Below are positions 8,044 through 14,893 of a stretch of DNA of 22,814 bases, piece by piece. The notes below the pieces were generated by a model. The model saw nothing but the letters and a program-made list of their open reading frames with translations, searched no databases and was not told where the DNA came from. The translations under genes and the position numbers were made by a program. Origin of the DNA: JBAZAX01 sp041671765 (lineage in GTDB: Bacteria > Babelota > Babeliae > Babelales > RVW-14); contig JBAZAX010000024.1 in assembly GCA_041671765.1 (NCBI GenBank), positions 1-22,814 on the forward strand, written 5' to 3'. Position 1 is the first letter of the stretch. Each line of letters starts with the position of its first letter.

Positions 8044-9300
8044 TTATTCATACTTACTAATATTTAATATTTTTACATACAATTCCGGTAACATACCATT
8101 TAAAATTGCTCGTATTTTTGTCATATCTGCTGCGTCTACATTCTGTGCCGGATCATGAGCTCCAACCATTGGTTTGGTTACATGCTTTTCCTGCAAATCG
8201 CATCTATCTTTAAGCGATTTTGGCGGAAATTTCCAGAATGCAGTTATGACATTTACGCTTATTTTGCCCTTGTCTTGGCTAAGTATAAGCCCGAGGCGTA
8301 GTGTTGGATCATAAGGTTGGTTATCTTTGAATACTTGTTTTGATTCAACAAATTCTTCGACAATAAAATTATCATACTCGTAATCTTGCCAGTCAAAAGA
8401 GTGAGATTTCTTTTTGTTATTTTTGTTTTTAAATTTGTTTGATTTATTACTTTTTAAAATAGATTTTAATATTGAATCTAGGTTTTTTTCGTCTACAAGC
8501 ATAACTCCTCGTGCCTGGCGGCCGACAATGGGTTTGATTATGTAAAGTTTGCTTCTAATTTCGTGTTTAATTTGTTCAACGAGATTTGAGCTATATCTTG
8601 CAGGATAAACTCCCCAGCGTGGTCTGAATTGGCTTAAAAAATTGTCATTAAAAATTTCATGAATTTTGTCTTTGCGTCGTTGATAAAGTGCCGAAAAATC
8701 ATTTACAAAAAGTATTCCGGGATGTCTTGCTTTAAACTCTTCTAATTTATCGTTGCTGATTCGTGATCCTGCATAAGCAAGAATTCCTGTAAAATTTTCA
8801 ATTTTATTTGGTATTTCTTTAATAAGTATTTCTTCAGGATAATTTGTTTTTAGGTATTTTTCGAATTCCTCAATGTCATCAAACGCTTTGCCCCCAAGCC
8901 TTTGCAGCGTTTTATATGCGACATTTCTTTTTTTGTAAGTTATACACCAAACGGGAATGTTAAATTGTGATGCATACAACCATAAAAACTCCCAGTATGG
9001 CGGATATAAAACTGCCTTTTGATTGTTCAAAAGTGCATATGCCGGAACCGGTACTCCATACAGCCCATTCCCTAACTCACAGAATTTAAGATGTTCCCCA
9101 TCAAATTTTGCATCTGCAGAGAAAAGAGAGATGCTTGTGGGAAGTGTTGCGTATGAATCAGATTTGACTTCAACTGTTTGGTCAAGTACAGATAAAAACA
9201 GTTTGTTTGATAAATTTGAAATATCATCAAATTTATTTGGAATATTGACTGCATCAATGGTGGAATAAAAAACTACGACTAACAAAAAAAACTTTTTCAT
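8044..9300 (-). CDS. Exported ATP-grasp-like protein, paralog of 10641-11906
   Basis: 418 residues. Residues 1-17 form a signal peptide ending IDA. The N-terminal half is unfamiliar. Its landmarks (SADAKFDGEHLKFCELG at 61-77, WEFLWLYASQFNIPVW at 103-118) recur in the paralog. The C-terminal half looks like an ATP-grasp nucleotide-binding fold: KLYIIKPIVGRQARGVMLVD (251-270) with Lys256 and a glycine-rich loop, IVEEFVESKQV (313-323) with the adenine-side acidic pair, and YDPTLRLGLIL (330-340) with Arg335. A Lys/Asn-rich stretch (283-299) is probably a flexible loop. ATP-grasp enzymes join a carboxylate to an amine or thiol through an acyl phosphate. The substrate is unknown, but the setting next to ugd and glycosyltransferases suggests glycan or cell-surface modification. 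AAGGAG (9305-9310) supports the start. Confidence 0.68.
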   Translation of the reverse strand: MKKFFLLVVVFYSTIDAVNIPNKFDDISNLSNKLFLSVLDQTVEVKSDSYATLPTSISLFSADAKFDGEHLKFCELGNGLYGVPVPAYALLNNQKAVLYPPYWEFLWLYASQFNIPVWCITYKKRNVAYKTLQRLGGKAFDDIEEFEKYLKTNYPEEILIKEIPNKIENFTGILAYAGSRISNDKLEEFKARHPGILFVNDFSALYQRRKDKIHEIFNDNFLSQFRPRWGVYPARYSSNLVEQIKHEIRSKLYIIKPIVGRQARGVMLVDEKNLDSILKSILKSNKSNKFKNKNNKKKSHSFDWQDYEYDNFIVEEFVESKQVFKDNQPYDPTLRLGLILSQDKGKISVNVITAFWKFPPKSLKDRCDLQEKHVTKPMVGAHDPAQNVDAADMTKIRAILNGMLPELYVKILNISKYE

Positions 9301-9325
9301 GGATCTCCTTTATTTTGATAGACTC

Positions 9326-9354
9326 AGAATAAATTGTTAAATTGCTTTTTTCAA
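9326..9354 (-). promoter_or_regulatory. Candidate sigma70-type promoter for the ATP-grasp/ugd operon
   Basis: On the minus strand TTGAAA (9354-9349) is separated by exactly 17 bases from TATTCT (9331-9326), in the 103-base gap between divergent genes. The same -35 bases read on the plus strand as TTTCAA, 17 bases ahead of TAATAT (9372-9377), a possible promoter for the divergent GT4 gene. The two promoters would then overlap. In AT-rich DNA such matches arise easily. Confidence 0.4.
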
Positions 9355-9390
9355 GTGATATTATTTTCGAGTAATATTATAAAAAAAGTT

Positions 9391-9397
9391 GAAGGAG
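9391..9397 (+). promoter_or_regulatory. Ribosome binding site fixing the start of the second GT4 gene
   Basis: GAAGGAG is 6 bases before the ATG at 9404. A TTG at 9389 opens the same frame but lies upstream of this site, so it cannot be the start. Confidence 0.8.
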
Positions 9398-9403
9398 TTT
9401 GTT

Positions 9404-10618
9404 ATGAAGTTTAGTTTTAAATTTGTATGTTATTTGTTTGTGGCACTGCCAAGCTTTTATTTTTCTGTATTACCTGGTACCAGTTTTAATAATAAAAAAG
9501 TGTTGCTTCTTTACACAGGCCAGGGAACGCTTGGCGGAACAAGATCTTACAAGTTAAGCCTGTATAAAAATCTTACAGAAATGGGTTTTAATGTTGGATT
9601 TTTTATTGTAAATAACCCTGATGTTAGGGCGGATCTTGATGGGCTTGGATTGTTTTACTACGCTTGTGATATTGAAAAAACCACAAAAAATGAGAGTTTC
9701 TGGGAACAAGTTCATCAAAATTTAAGAAAAATATGTAAAGATCAGAATATAGGTTTGATTAATTGCAATAAGATTTCAGAAGTTAAAGTGGCAACTTTAC
9801 TGGCAAAAGAGTTTGATTTAAAAACTGTTCTGACAATGCATATTGAAGGTTCTTATTCGGGATCATTTTTGAAGCTAGTAGATGGGGTCTTGGCTGTGAG
9901 CCCACACATTGCAGATCAGGTTGAAATGCAAAATAAGACGAAAAAACTTGGCATAAAAAATATCGAATGGACTGCTCCATTTTTTAATTCGGAAAAATTT
10001 TTTAATTTTAAATCTACTCGAGATAAAAAAACTTTCTTTAAACAGGAGTTTGGAATAGATCTTACAGATGCTCCAATTATAACAATGGTTGCAAACTTTT
10101 TGGATGATTCTAAATATAAAGATCATCCAGCGTTATTGCATGCTGTTGCAGAACTTGTTCACAAGCGAAATATTAATATTCAAGTAATGCTTGCCGGGCA
10201 GGGACCATATCTTGAAAAAATTAAAAGCCTTGCCAAGCAGTTAAGTGTTAGTAAAAATGTTCATTTTCTTGGTAGAACAGATCTTATTCCTGAACTATTT
10301 TATCATTCAAATATGAAAGTGCTTGCCAGTAAGAGTGAGGCATTTGGTATAGTATTACTTGAGGCTGCTTTAATGCACTGCCCATTGATCGGAACAGCTG
10401 GAACGGGAATGGAAAATGTTATAAAACATGGCAAAACCGGATTGCTTTTTAAAAAGGGTGATGTGCAAGATTTGGCTGATAAAATCGAAAAATTATTAAA
10501 AGATACTAAGTTGCAAAAGAAGCTTACAGATAATGCATTTGATTTTGTGTGTGAAAATTTTTTACCGGAAATAGGACTTAAAAAGATAATTAATTTTTAT
10601 TTAAATGTTATGGGTTAA
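9404..10618 (+). CDS. Exported GT4-family (GT-B fold) glycosyltransferase
   Basis: 404 residues. Residues 1-25 are a hydrophobic leader (MKFSFKFVCYLFVALPSFYF). The N-terminal GT-B domain starts at KKVLLLYTGQGTLGGTRSY (31-49), whose GTLGG is the acceptor-side glycine loop. The C-terminal domain has ITMVANF (226-232), MLAGQGPYLEKI (262-273), VHFLGRTD (286-293) and SEAFGIVLLEAAL, where Glu312 and Glu320 form the EX7E motif. It is a clear paralog of the gene at 3694-4974, with an aligned TFFKQEFGID block and similar length. It is the first gene of a two-gene unit: the next ATG is 22 bases beyond its stop. It probably transfers a sugar to the same glycan as the 1-6119 operon, which is inference from context. 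Substrates are unknown. Confidence 0.87.
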   Translation: MKFSFKFVCYLFVALPSFYFSVLPGTSFNNKKVLLLYTGQGTLGGTRSYKLSLYKNLTEMGFNVGFFIVNNPDVRADLDGLGLFYYACDIEKTTKNESFWEQVHQNLRKICKDQNIGLINCNKISEVKVATLLAKEFDLKTVLTMHIEGSYSGSFLKLVDGVLAVSPHIADQVEMQNKTKKLGIKNIEWTAPFFNSEKFFNFKSTRDKKTFFKQEFGIDLTDAPIITMVANFLDDSKYKDHPALLHAVAELVHKRNINIQVMLAGQGPYLEKIKSLAKQLSVSKNVHFLGRTDLIPELFYHSNMKVLASKSEAFGIVLLEAALMHCPLIGTAGTGMENVIKHGKTGLLFKKGDVQDLADKIEKLLKDTKLQKKLTDNAFDFVCENFLPEIGLKKIINFYLNVMG

Positions 10619-10623
10619 TGGAA

Positions 10624-10630
10624 AGAGGGG
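10624..10630 (+). promoter_or_regulatory. Ribosome binding site fixing the start of the second ATP-grasp-like gene
   Basis: AGAGGGG lies 10 bases before the ATG at 10641. The frame is open from ATG 10605 inside the previous gene, but the signal peptide begins at 10641. Confidence 0.6.
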
Positions 10631-10640
10631 GCGTGTTAGC

Positions 10641-11906
10641 ATGAAGTTAAAAAAAGTTAGCATATTGTGTTGTCAGTGCATTTTATTTTTGATATTTTGT
10701 TATGCATTTTTATCAGCAGATACATTTTCAGAACCAGTTTTTGACGAAAATGATTTTAATTTTCGTGGTATTGATTTAGGACTGAGTGAACCTCTTCCTG
10801 TTGATATATCATTTTGTATTGCTGACCTAAAGTTTGATGGTCATAATTTAAAAATTTGCGAGTTTGGGGAAGGGTGTCATTCTAAATTTCGTGGTTTTAA
10901 TAAATTATATGGAACAGGTAAGGCTTGGGAGTTGTTTTGGATTTATTTGAGTCAGTTTAATTTACCAATTTGGTACGTGGGATCACCTAATAATCAAAAA
11001 TTTAAAGATGAAATTTCTTATGATACATTTGTCGAATGCGGTGGAAGACTTATTGATTCTTTTGGTTCACTCAAAAAAAATAGAAATTTTTTAAATTGGG
11101 TTGGACATGGTTATATAGAAAACAAACAGTCCATTTCAAATTATAAAGCTATCATTTGCGTGAAAAATTCTAATGAAGTTGTCAAAGAATTTAGAGAAAA
11201 ATTTCCAAATGTTTTAATTTGGGATCTTGGAGCAGCCTCTTATGTAAACAGCAAATATAGAACAGCGCTACTTTTTGAAGATGATGAGTTTGCTAAGTAT
11301 CGCCCAAAAGCATGGCTTGTTAAAAGGGAACCTGTTTCGCCATATTCCCGTGCATATGATCAAAGTGCTACTGATTATTACCAGGTGTATGTTCAAAGTG
11401 CTACGGAGCAAATTTTGGCAGATAAAAAAGTTAATTATTATGTTATAAAGCCCGTTAATGGAACAATGGGACAAGGTATTTTATTTGTTAAGGATAAAGA
11501 TCTACAAAAAACATTGTCGTTTGTTCTGAGAAAGGGTAAAAAAACTAAATCTAAAGATAAAAATTTATCGTATTGGCTTACGAATAAAAGTAATCATTGT
11601 TTAGTTGAAGAGTTTGCGGCATCAAAGACAGTTGTTGCTGATGGCATACCTTACGATCCAACAATGCGTATTATTTTTGTGCTTTGCTATGATAATAACG
11701 TTCCAAAAATTGATATTTTAGGAGCTTATTGGAAGACTCCGCCCCTTGCATTGGATGAGATTGGTAGATTTATTGATAAACATAAATCTCATTCGGCAAA
11801 ACAGAAGCATAAAGTCTTGCCGGTTGATCCTGAAGATTATGAAAAAGTTGCTGAAATAATGCAGCAATTTATGCCGAAAATTTATGCGAAGATGCTTGGT
11901 ATTTAA
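10641..11906 (+). CDS. Exported ATP-grasp-like protein, paralog of 8044-9300
   Basis: 421 residues. Residues 1-26 are a signal peptide with a site after LSA. It shares its whole architecture with the 8044-9300 product: IADLKFDGHNLKICEFGEG (60-78), WELFWIYLSQFNLPIWYVG (96-114), then an ATP-grasp-like core with YYVIKPVNGTMGQGILFV (266-283; Lys270), HCLVEEFAASKT (319-330; Glu323/324), YDPTMRIIFVL (338-348; Arg343) and ILGAYWKTPP (359-368). Residues 234-258 contain a short internal duplication around QSAT that the paralog lacks. The putative ATP-binding residues are conserved in both, so both may be active with different substrates. The stop lies 2 bases before the inverted end of the MITE-like element. 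The reaction is not known. Confidence 0.68.
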   Translation: MKLKKVSILCCQCILFLIFCYAFLSADTFSEPVFDENDFNFRGIDLGLSEPLPVDISFCIADLKFDGHNLKICEFGEGCHSKFRGFNKLYGTGKAWELFWIYLSQFNLPIWYVGSPNNQKFKDEISYDTFVECGGRLIDSFGSLKKNRNFLNWVGHGYIENKQSISNYKAIICVKNSNEVVKEFREKFPNVLIWDLGAASYVNSKYRTALLFEDDEFAKYRPKAWLVKREPVSPYSRAYDQSATDYYQVYVQSATEQILADKKVNYYVIKPVNGTMGQGILFVKDKDLQKTLSFVLRKGKKTKSKDKNLSYWLTNKSNHCLVEEFAASKTVVADGIPYDPTMRIIFVLCYDNNVPKIDILGAYWKTPPLALDEIGRFIDKHKSHSAKQKHKVLPVDPEDYEKVAEIMQQFMPKIYAKMLGI

Positions 11907-12064
11907 ATACGTTAGTATCTAAATATCGCGAGCTTGAGAATTATTTAAAGGGCTGCGTCTGTCTAAAGTCACTTTCGATTAGAGATTTGTCTCCTGAATT
12001 TATTTTACAGTAGTCCATAAGTCTTGCTTGTTCGCGAAAATGGCTCCTGATAAGAGTTGTGTCA

Positions 12065-12083
12065 TCCTGAACTTGTTTCAGGA
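12065..12083. repeat. Dispersed 19-bp palindrome, copy 3
   Basis: TCCTGAA-CTTGT-TTCAGGA with the gtca prefix and atccatg suffix. It is the inverted partner of copy 4 within the same element. Confidence 0.85.
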
Positions 12084-12238
12084 TCCATGAATTAATCAGC
12101 AAACCTTATTCTTCAGACCCAAAAATTACTTCATACAGGTCAATCCATTGCGGATTATGTTTTTCAATAAAATTAATTACACATTATTTTTTTTGAAATT
12201 ATAGCATAAAAATTTATGGAATTTTATTAATCCATGGA

Positions 12239-12257
12239 TCCTGAAACGAGTTCAGGA
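12239..12257. repeat. Dispersed 19-bp palindrome, copy 4
   Basis: TCCTGAA-ACGAG-TTCAGGA. With flanks (taatccatgga before, tgac after) it mirrors copy 3, so the interval 12061-12262 could fold into one long stem. Confidence 0.85.
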
Positions 12258-12328
12258 TGACAAATGGCTCTAGTGAAAGCAATTTTCCAGTCGAATATAT
12301 AAGTAGATTTCTAATTATCGAGTTTGCG

Positions 12329-13654
12329 TTAGATACTAACGTTATGCTTTTTAATACTTTTCGGGGAAAGTAAAATTCGTTGATTTTGCTCAACGCCTTT
12401 TTTACAAATTAACTGATAAAAAAAATCTTTATCATAATTTTTTATTACGGCTTGTTCATGAGCTTCTGATAAGACCACCGGGTATCCCTGGCCTTTGATT
12501 GACTGATCAATTGCAATTTTACAGATTAGATCCAGATAAGTTGGTTTTTGGGCCGTGCCCGCCATAGCCTTGTGCGACGGCTGGGTCATCCAAATGGGGA
12601 ATTCGAGTCGAATAATCTCTTTTCCGATATTTAAGTAAACAAAACATGGCTTCAAGTGTTCGGGATAAAGATCTACGACTTTTGAATTGCTATAAAAAAT
12701 TGTTGATCTAAAATTTTGATTCAAAAATGTTGAGGCAATTTGTGTGTCCAGCACGTGATCAACGTCTTTGCATGGAAAAGTACTGTGCAAGCTGTGGCAG
12801 GAGATGCAGTTGGCAATTTCAAATCTACACAGCCCAATTTTTAATAAATTTATTAGCTCGCGACTTTTTGGCATGCTTATATATCCCGCAATTGGAATAT
12901 TCTTTTCATAAAAACTGTTCAAGTGCTCGAAGTATTTATTCAAAAAATATTTTTTAATCTCAGGAGATTTACTTTCCAGTTGCCAGAAAATTAAACTTCC
13001 ATCTACAAGAACGGCAAACGGTGTGTTTTGAGTTAAGTATTTTTGATTTAATTCATGCGCTGTTTTAAATGATGCTTCAAGTTCAAGCTCTTCTCGTTTT
13101 AAATCAACCACGTCGGGTGAGAAATTTCCAAAATCAATAACCTGTTGTAATGGTTCGCCTCCCGTTCTGAGTTTGTCGAATGCTCCACGAGTTGGTTCTT
13201 CTTCCCGCTCATCCTGAGTGATTTGCGTAGCAGCGTGCTGCATCGCAAATCGTATCGAAGGATCGCCGAACACATTATCTGGCGTAAAAACATACGGCTG
13301 AGAAGACAGGTTTGCCTTGCTTGGTTGTCCATACTCCATGTGGCTCTGTCCAATGTTGATCAAAAAACAGTTGATGCCGGAGATGTGCCTATCCGGATAA
13401 ACCTGTGAGCCGTCAACGGCCAGCACGGAATAATTTTTAAGTTCAGGTTTAATTTCAAATACGTCTGTTAATTTGCCTTGCCAGCTCGGCAACAAAAAAG
13501 AGCTTTTTGACGTTATGACCTGCTTCTTAAAATCAGGTTTGTGCGTGATTTCTTCCCATTTGTTGTATGCAGTGTTGAACTGCTTGTCGTCATAAGTAAA
13601 AATATTGGTGCTTAATTTTTCAAGCTCTTTGGCTATCTTATTTCGATCTAACAT
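12329..13654 (-). CDS. nurA: NurA-domain nuclease, with an in-frame repeat insertion
   Basis: 441 residues. NurA nucleases pair with the HerA translocase in end resection of DNA breaks. Diagnostic parts are LAVDGSQVYPDRH (78-90) with metal-binding Asp81, LKREELELEA (185-194), FAVLVDGSLIFWQL (213-226) with Asp218, GYISMPKSRELINLL about residue 250, and a closing YPVVLSEAHEQAVI segment. Residues ~134-171 do not fit the family. They are translated from a palindromic repeat (13142-13262) that keeps the frame open. Because the catalytic Asp residues flank this insert, the fold could tolerate it as a surface loop. The final residues (NVSI) come from the inverted end of the MITE-like element. The start lies 7 bases after the PQ-loop gene stop, with only a weak ribosome site. 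No herA is present here. Confidence 0.78.
   Translation of the reverse strand: MLDRNKIAKELEKLSTNIFTYDDKQFNTAYNKWEEITHKPDFKKQVITSKSSFLLPSWQGKLTDVFEIKPELKNYSVLAVDGSQVYPDRHISGINCFLINIGQSHMEYGQPSKANLSSQPYVFTPDNVFGDPSIRFAMQHAATQITQDEREEEPTRGAFDKLRTGGEPLQQVIDFGNFSPDVVDLKREELELEASFKTAHELNQKYLTQNTPFAVLVDGSLIFWQLESKSPEIKKYFLNKYFEHLNSFYEKNIPIAGYISMPKSRELINLLKIGLCRFEIANCISCHSLHSTFPCKDVDHVLDTQIASTFLNQNFRSTIFYSNSKVVDLYPEHLKPCFVYLNIGKEIIRLEFPIWMTQPSHKAMAGTAQKPTYLDLICKIAIDQSIKGQGYPVVLSEAHEQAVIKNYDKDFFYQLICKKGVEQNQRILLSPKSIKKHNVSI
13142..13262. repeat. Palindromic repeat inserted in frame within nurA
   Basis: The plus strand carries two modules. ctgagtttgtcgaatgctcc (13169-13188) translates on the minus strand as GAFDKLRTGG with its surroundings. 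ctcatcctgagtgatttgcg (from 13208) to atcgaaggatcg (to 13265) is built on a hairpin: gatttgcgtagcagc (13220-13234) faces gtgctgcatcgcaaatc (13235-13251). From memory, 'FDKLRTGG'-type translations and 'catcctgagt...tcgaaggat' palindromes are typical of dispersed repeats in many bacterial genomes. The stretch is more GC-rich than the rest of the gene. Confidence 0.7.
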
Positions 13655-13661
13655 TTAAGTT

Positions 13662-14282
13662 TCATTCTTTATACATCAAAAATAGCACGCTGAATATTGC
13701 AAAATAAATCAGTCCACGTACTGCTGACAAAATTGTCTGCATTGGCAATCCAAGAGCCAGTGCAGTGTAGGTTTCTATGGCCGCCGCAAATGCCATTATT
13801 AGAATAAACATGTAGCTGAATCCGGCTACGCTTTTTGTTGAAATTACTCTTAAAACCTGAGGCATCTGGTTTAAAAGAATTAAAATAAACGAAATCCAAC
13901 CAAAAATGTGGCCGATGTGTGTTGGGCTCATAATGGCTAACGGAATGAAGATTAATGAAATAAGAAAATTTGTAATATAAATTGTTCCATAAAATTTTGA
14001 ATCGGACGAATGATTGTAATAAAGTCTCTGCCATATCAAGATTAATGTTGCGATACCCTGTGCCGGACATGCGATTTTATATGCAATTGGTAGATTTAGA
14101 CAGAATATGTAATAAATAAGTGTTATGTACGTATTTAGGTAAGCCAATAAAAAGTAATCACTCAATCCCGTACCTGATTTGAGCCGATAATTTTCTATGA
14201 TTTGTGGCAAAAATGACAATGTATATAACATCATTGCCAGCCACACCAATATCTGTGGGGAAAAAATTTCAATTAAATGCAT
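13662..14282 (-). CDS. PQ-loop repeat family membrane protein
   Basis: 206 residues, almost wholly hydrophobic, with about seven predicted membrane segments. Two PQ-loop repeats are visible: FLPQIIENYRLKSGTGLSDY (24-43) and QMPQVLRVISTKSVAGFSY (139-157). Both have the Pro-Gln pair followed by a charged turn and a Ser/Gly-rich motif. Seven-helix two-repeat proteins of this superfamily (cystinosin, SWEET and related families) move small solutes such as amino acids or sugars across membranes. The substrate here cannot be told. AAAGGA five bases before the ATG at 14282 supports the start. It is the upstream member of a two-gene unit with nurA, though no functional link between the two is obvious. 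Confidence 0.82.
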   Translation of the reverse strand: MHLIEIFSPQILVWLAMMLYTLSFLPQIIENYRLKSGTGLSDYFLLAYLNTYITLIYYIFCLNLPIAYKIACPAQGIATLILIWQRLYYNHSSDSKFYGTIYITNFLISLIFIPLAIMSPTHIGHIFGWISFILILLNQMPQVLRVISTKSVAGFSYMFILIMAFAAAIETYTALALGLPMQTILSAVRGLIYFAIFSVLFLMYKE

Positions 14283-14860
14283 GAGTATCCTTTCTTTTAT
14301 TTAAAAGCGAATTTGTACTACTCTTAACTATCGCCTTAAAATAGTTGAACAAGCGAAAGTAAAAACTTTTTGAGATTAAAAATTCAGAATTTCAGATTAA
14401 TTTTTACAAGACTAAAATGAGATCGAAATTTGGGTCAGTGGCATGGCAGGCCCTTTCTTTTATTAAAACGTGTTCCAATGAACTTATGAAAAAAGTGTAA
14501 TAATAAGGTTAATTATTAAGCAGGACGTTGAAGTAAGTTCAGCGTAATCAACCTTTTGTGCACCGCATGTTATGCAGGTGTGATAAATATTATAAAGTTA
14601 TAACGTGCTATATGTGGCTATTTAAGCCTAGAGTTGTCAATTCTGTCTATACTAAACTATTACTTTAAAATAAGCAAGTCGTAATTGTGTATGGATTTTT
14701 TATGTGTGGTTTATATAGGCGATTATGTAAGAAGCAAGATCTGTGGAGAAAAAATTTGAGTTAATTGCATTTTTGGTTTTTTTAAATCTAAATCGCTTGT
14801 TCTATAACAATTTTAACCCATCACTTTAAAATAGTGGAGTCTTATTTGGGTATTAAAAAA
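14283..14860. other. Non-coding stretch with hairpins; no convincing gene
   Basis: Neither strand has a credible open frame with a ribosome site in these 578 bases, and I see no tRNA-like T-loop or CCA end. The contents are: a 10-bp inverted repeat, gaacaagcga (14347-14356) against its complement (14793-14802), with partly matching flanks; recurring 'ctttaaaatag' segments near 14333, 14661 and 14824; a hairpin pair at 14505-14580; and the upstream region of the PQ-loop gene, where a minus-strand promoter is expected. The size and inverted ends resemble the two MITE-like elements, but the sequence is different. Confidence 0.5.
14505..14580 (+). ncRNA. Possible structured RNA: two adjacent hairpins
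   Basis: Outer stem aaggttaatt (14505-14514) pairs with aatcaacctt (14546-14555), 9 of 10 positions. A one-sided bulge follows, then inner stem acgttgaa (14525-14532) pairs with ttcagcgt (14538-14545) around a 5-base loop. Directly after come TTTT and a second hairpin, CACC-GCAT around gtt with ATGC-a-GGTG (14561-14580). It does not match an RNA family I know, and the strand is uncertain. It may only be a terminator-like or repeat structure. Confidence 0.25.
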
Positions 14861-14890
14861 GAGGGCCCTTAGAAGTAAGGGCCCTCTTTT
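14857..14890 (-). terminator. Strong intrinsic terminator after the secA operon
   Basis: An 11-bp perfect stem, gagggccctta (14861-14871) and taagggccctc (14876-14886), closes a 4-base loop and extends through A:T pairs on both sides. Read on the minus strand it ends in a run of six T and starts only a few bases after the stop at 14894. The A/T flanks would let it work in both directions. Confidence 0.93.
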
Positions 14891-14893
14891 AGA

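Larger units (their letters stand above)
11909..12342. mobile_element. MITE-like element with terminal inverted repeats
   Basis: A 434-base gene-free stretch is bounded by a perfect 14-bp inverted repeat: acgttagtatctaa at 11909-11922 and its complement at 12329-12342. Inside the ends the symmetry continues imperfectly. Tcgcgagcttgagaatt (from 11927) faces aattatcgagtttgcg (to 12328). Ctttcgattagagatttgt (from 11975) faces the complement of caaatggctctagtgaaag (to 12280). Two dispersed palindromes lie within (12065-12083, 12239-12257), with matching flanks that form a larger inverted repeat. There is no transposase, so it would be a non-autonomous element. The right end encodes the last residues and stop of the convergent nurA gene. 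No clear target duplication is visible. It could also act as a two-way terminator. Confidence 0.62.

Noticed and set aside
9072..9268. Short frames on both strands inside the ATP-grasp-like gene
   Set aside because: The host gene has a signal peptide, ribosome site and a full-length paralog; the short frames have none of these.
6120..12345. The repeats as a CRISPR array
   Set aside because: Copies are few, irregularly spaced, differently oriented and palindromic with variable centres, and there are no cas genes.
13669..14070. 133-codon minus-strand frame overlapping the PQ-loop gene
   Set aside because: It is a shifted reading of the PQ-loop gene without a hydrophobic pattern or start signal of its own.
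14431..14460. gggtc...ggccc followed by T-rich DNA as a terminator
   Set aside because: Only about five pairs around a long loop, and no gene on the plus strand ends there.
14283..14860. tRNA, tmRNA or SRP RNA in the gap
   Set aside because: No T-loop (GTTCRA), CCA end, tmRNA tag frame or SRP tetraloop context could be found on either strand by eye.
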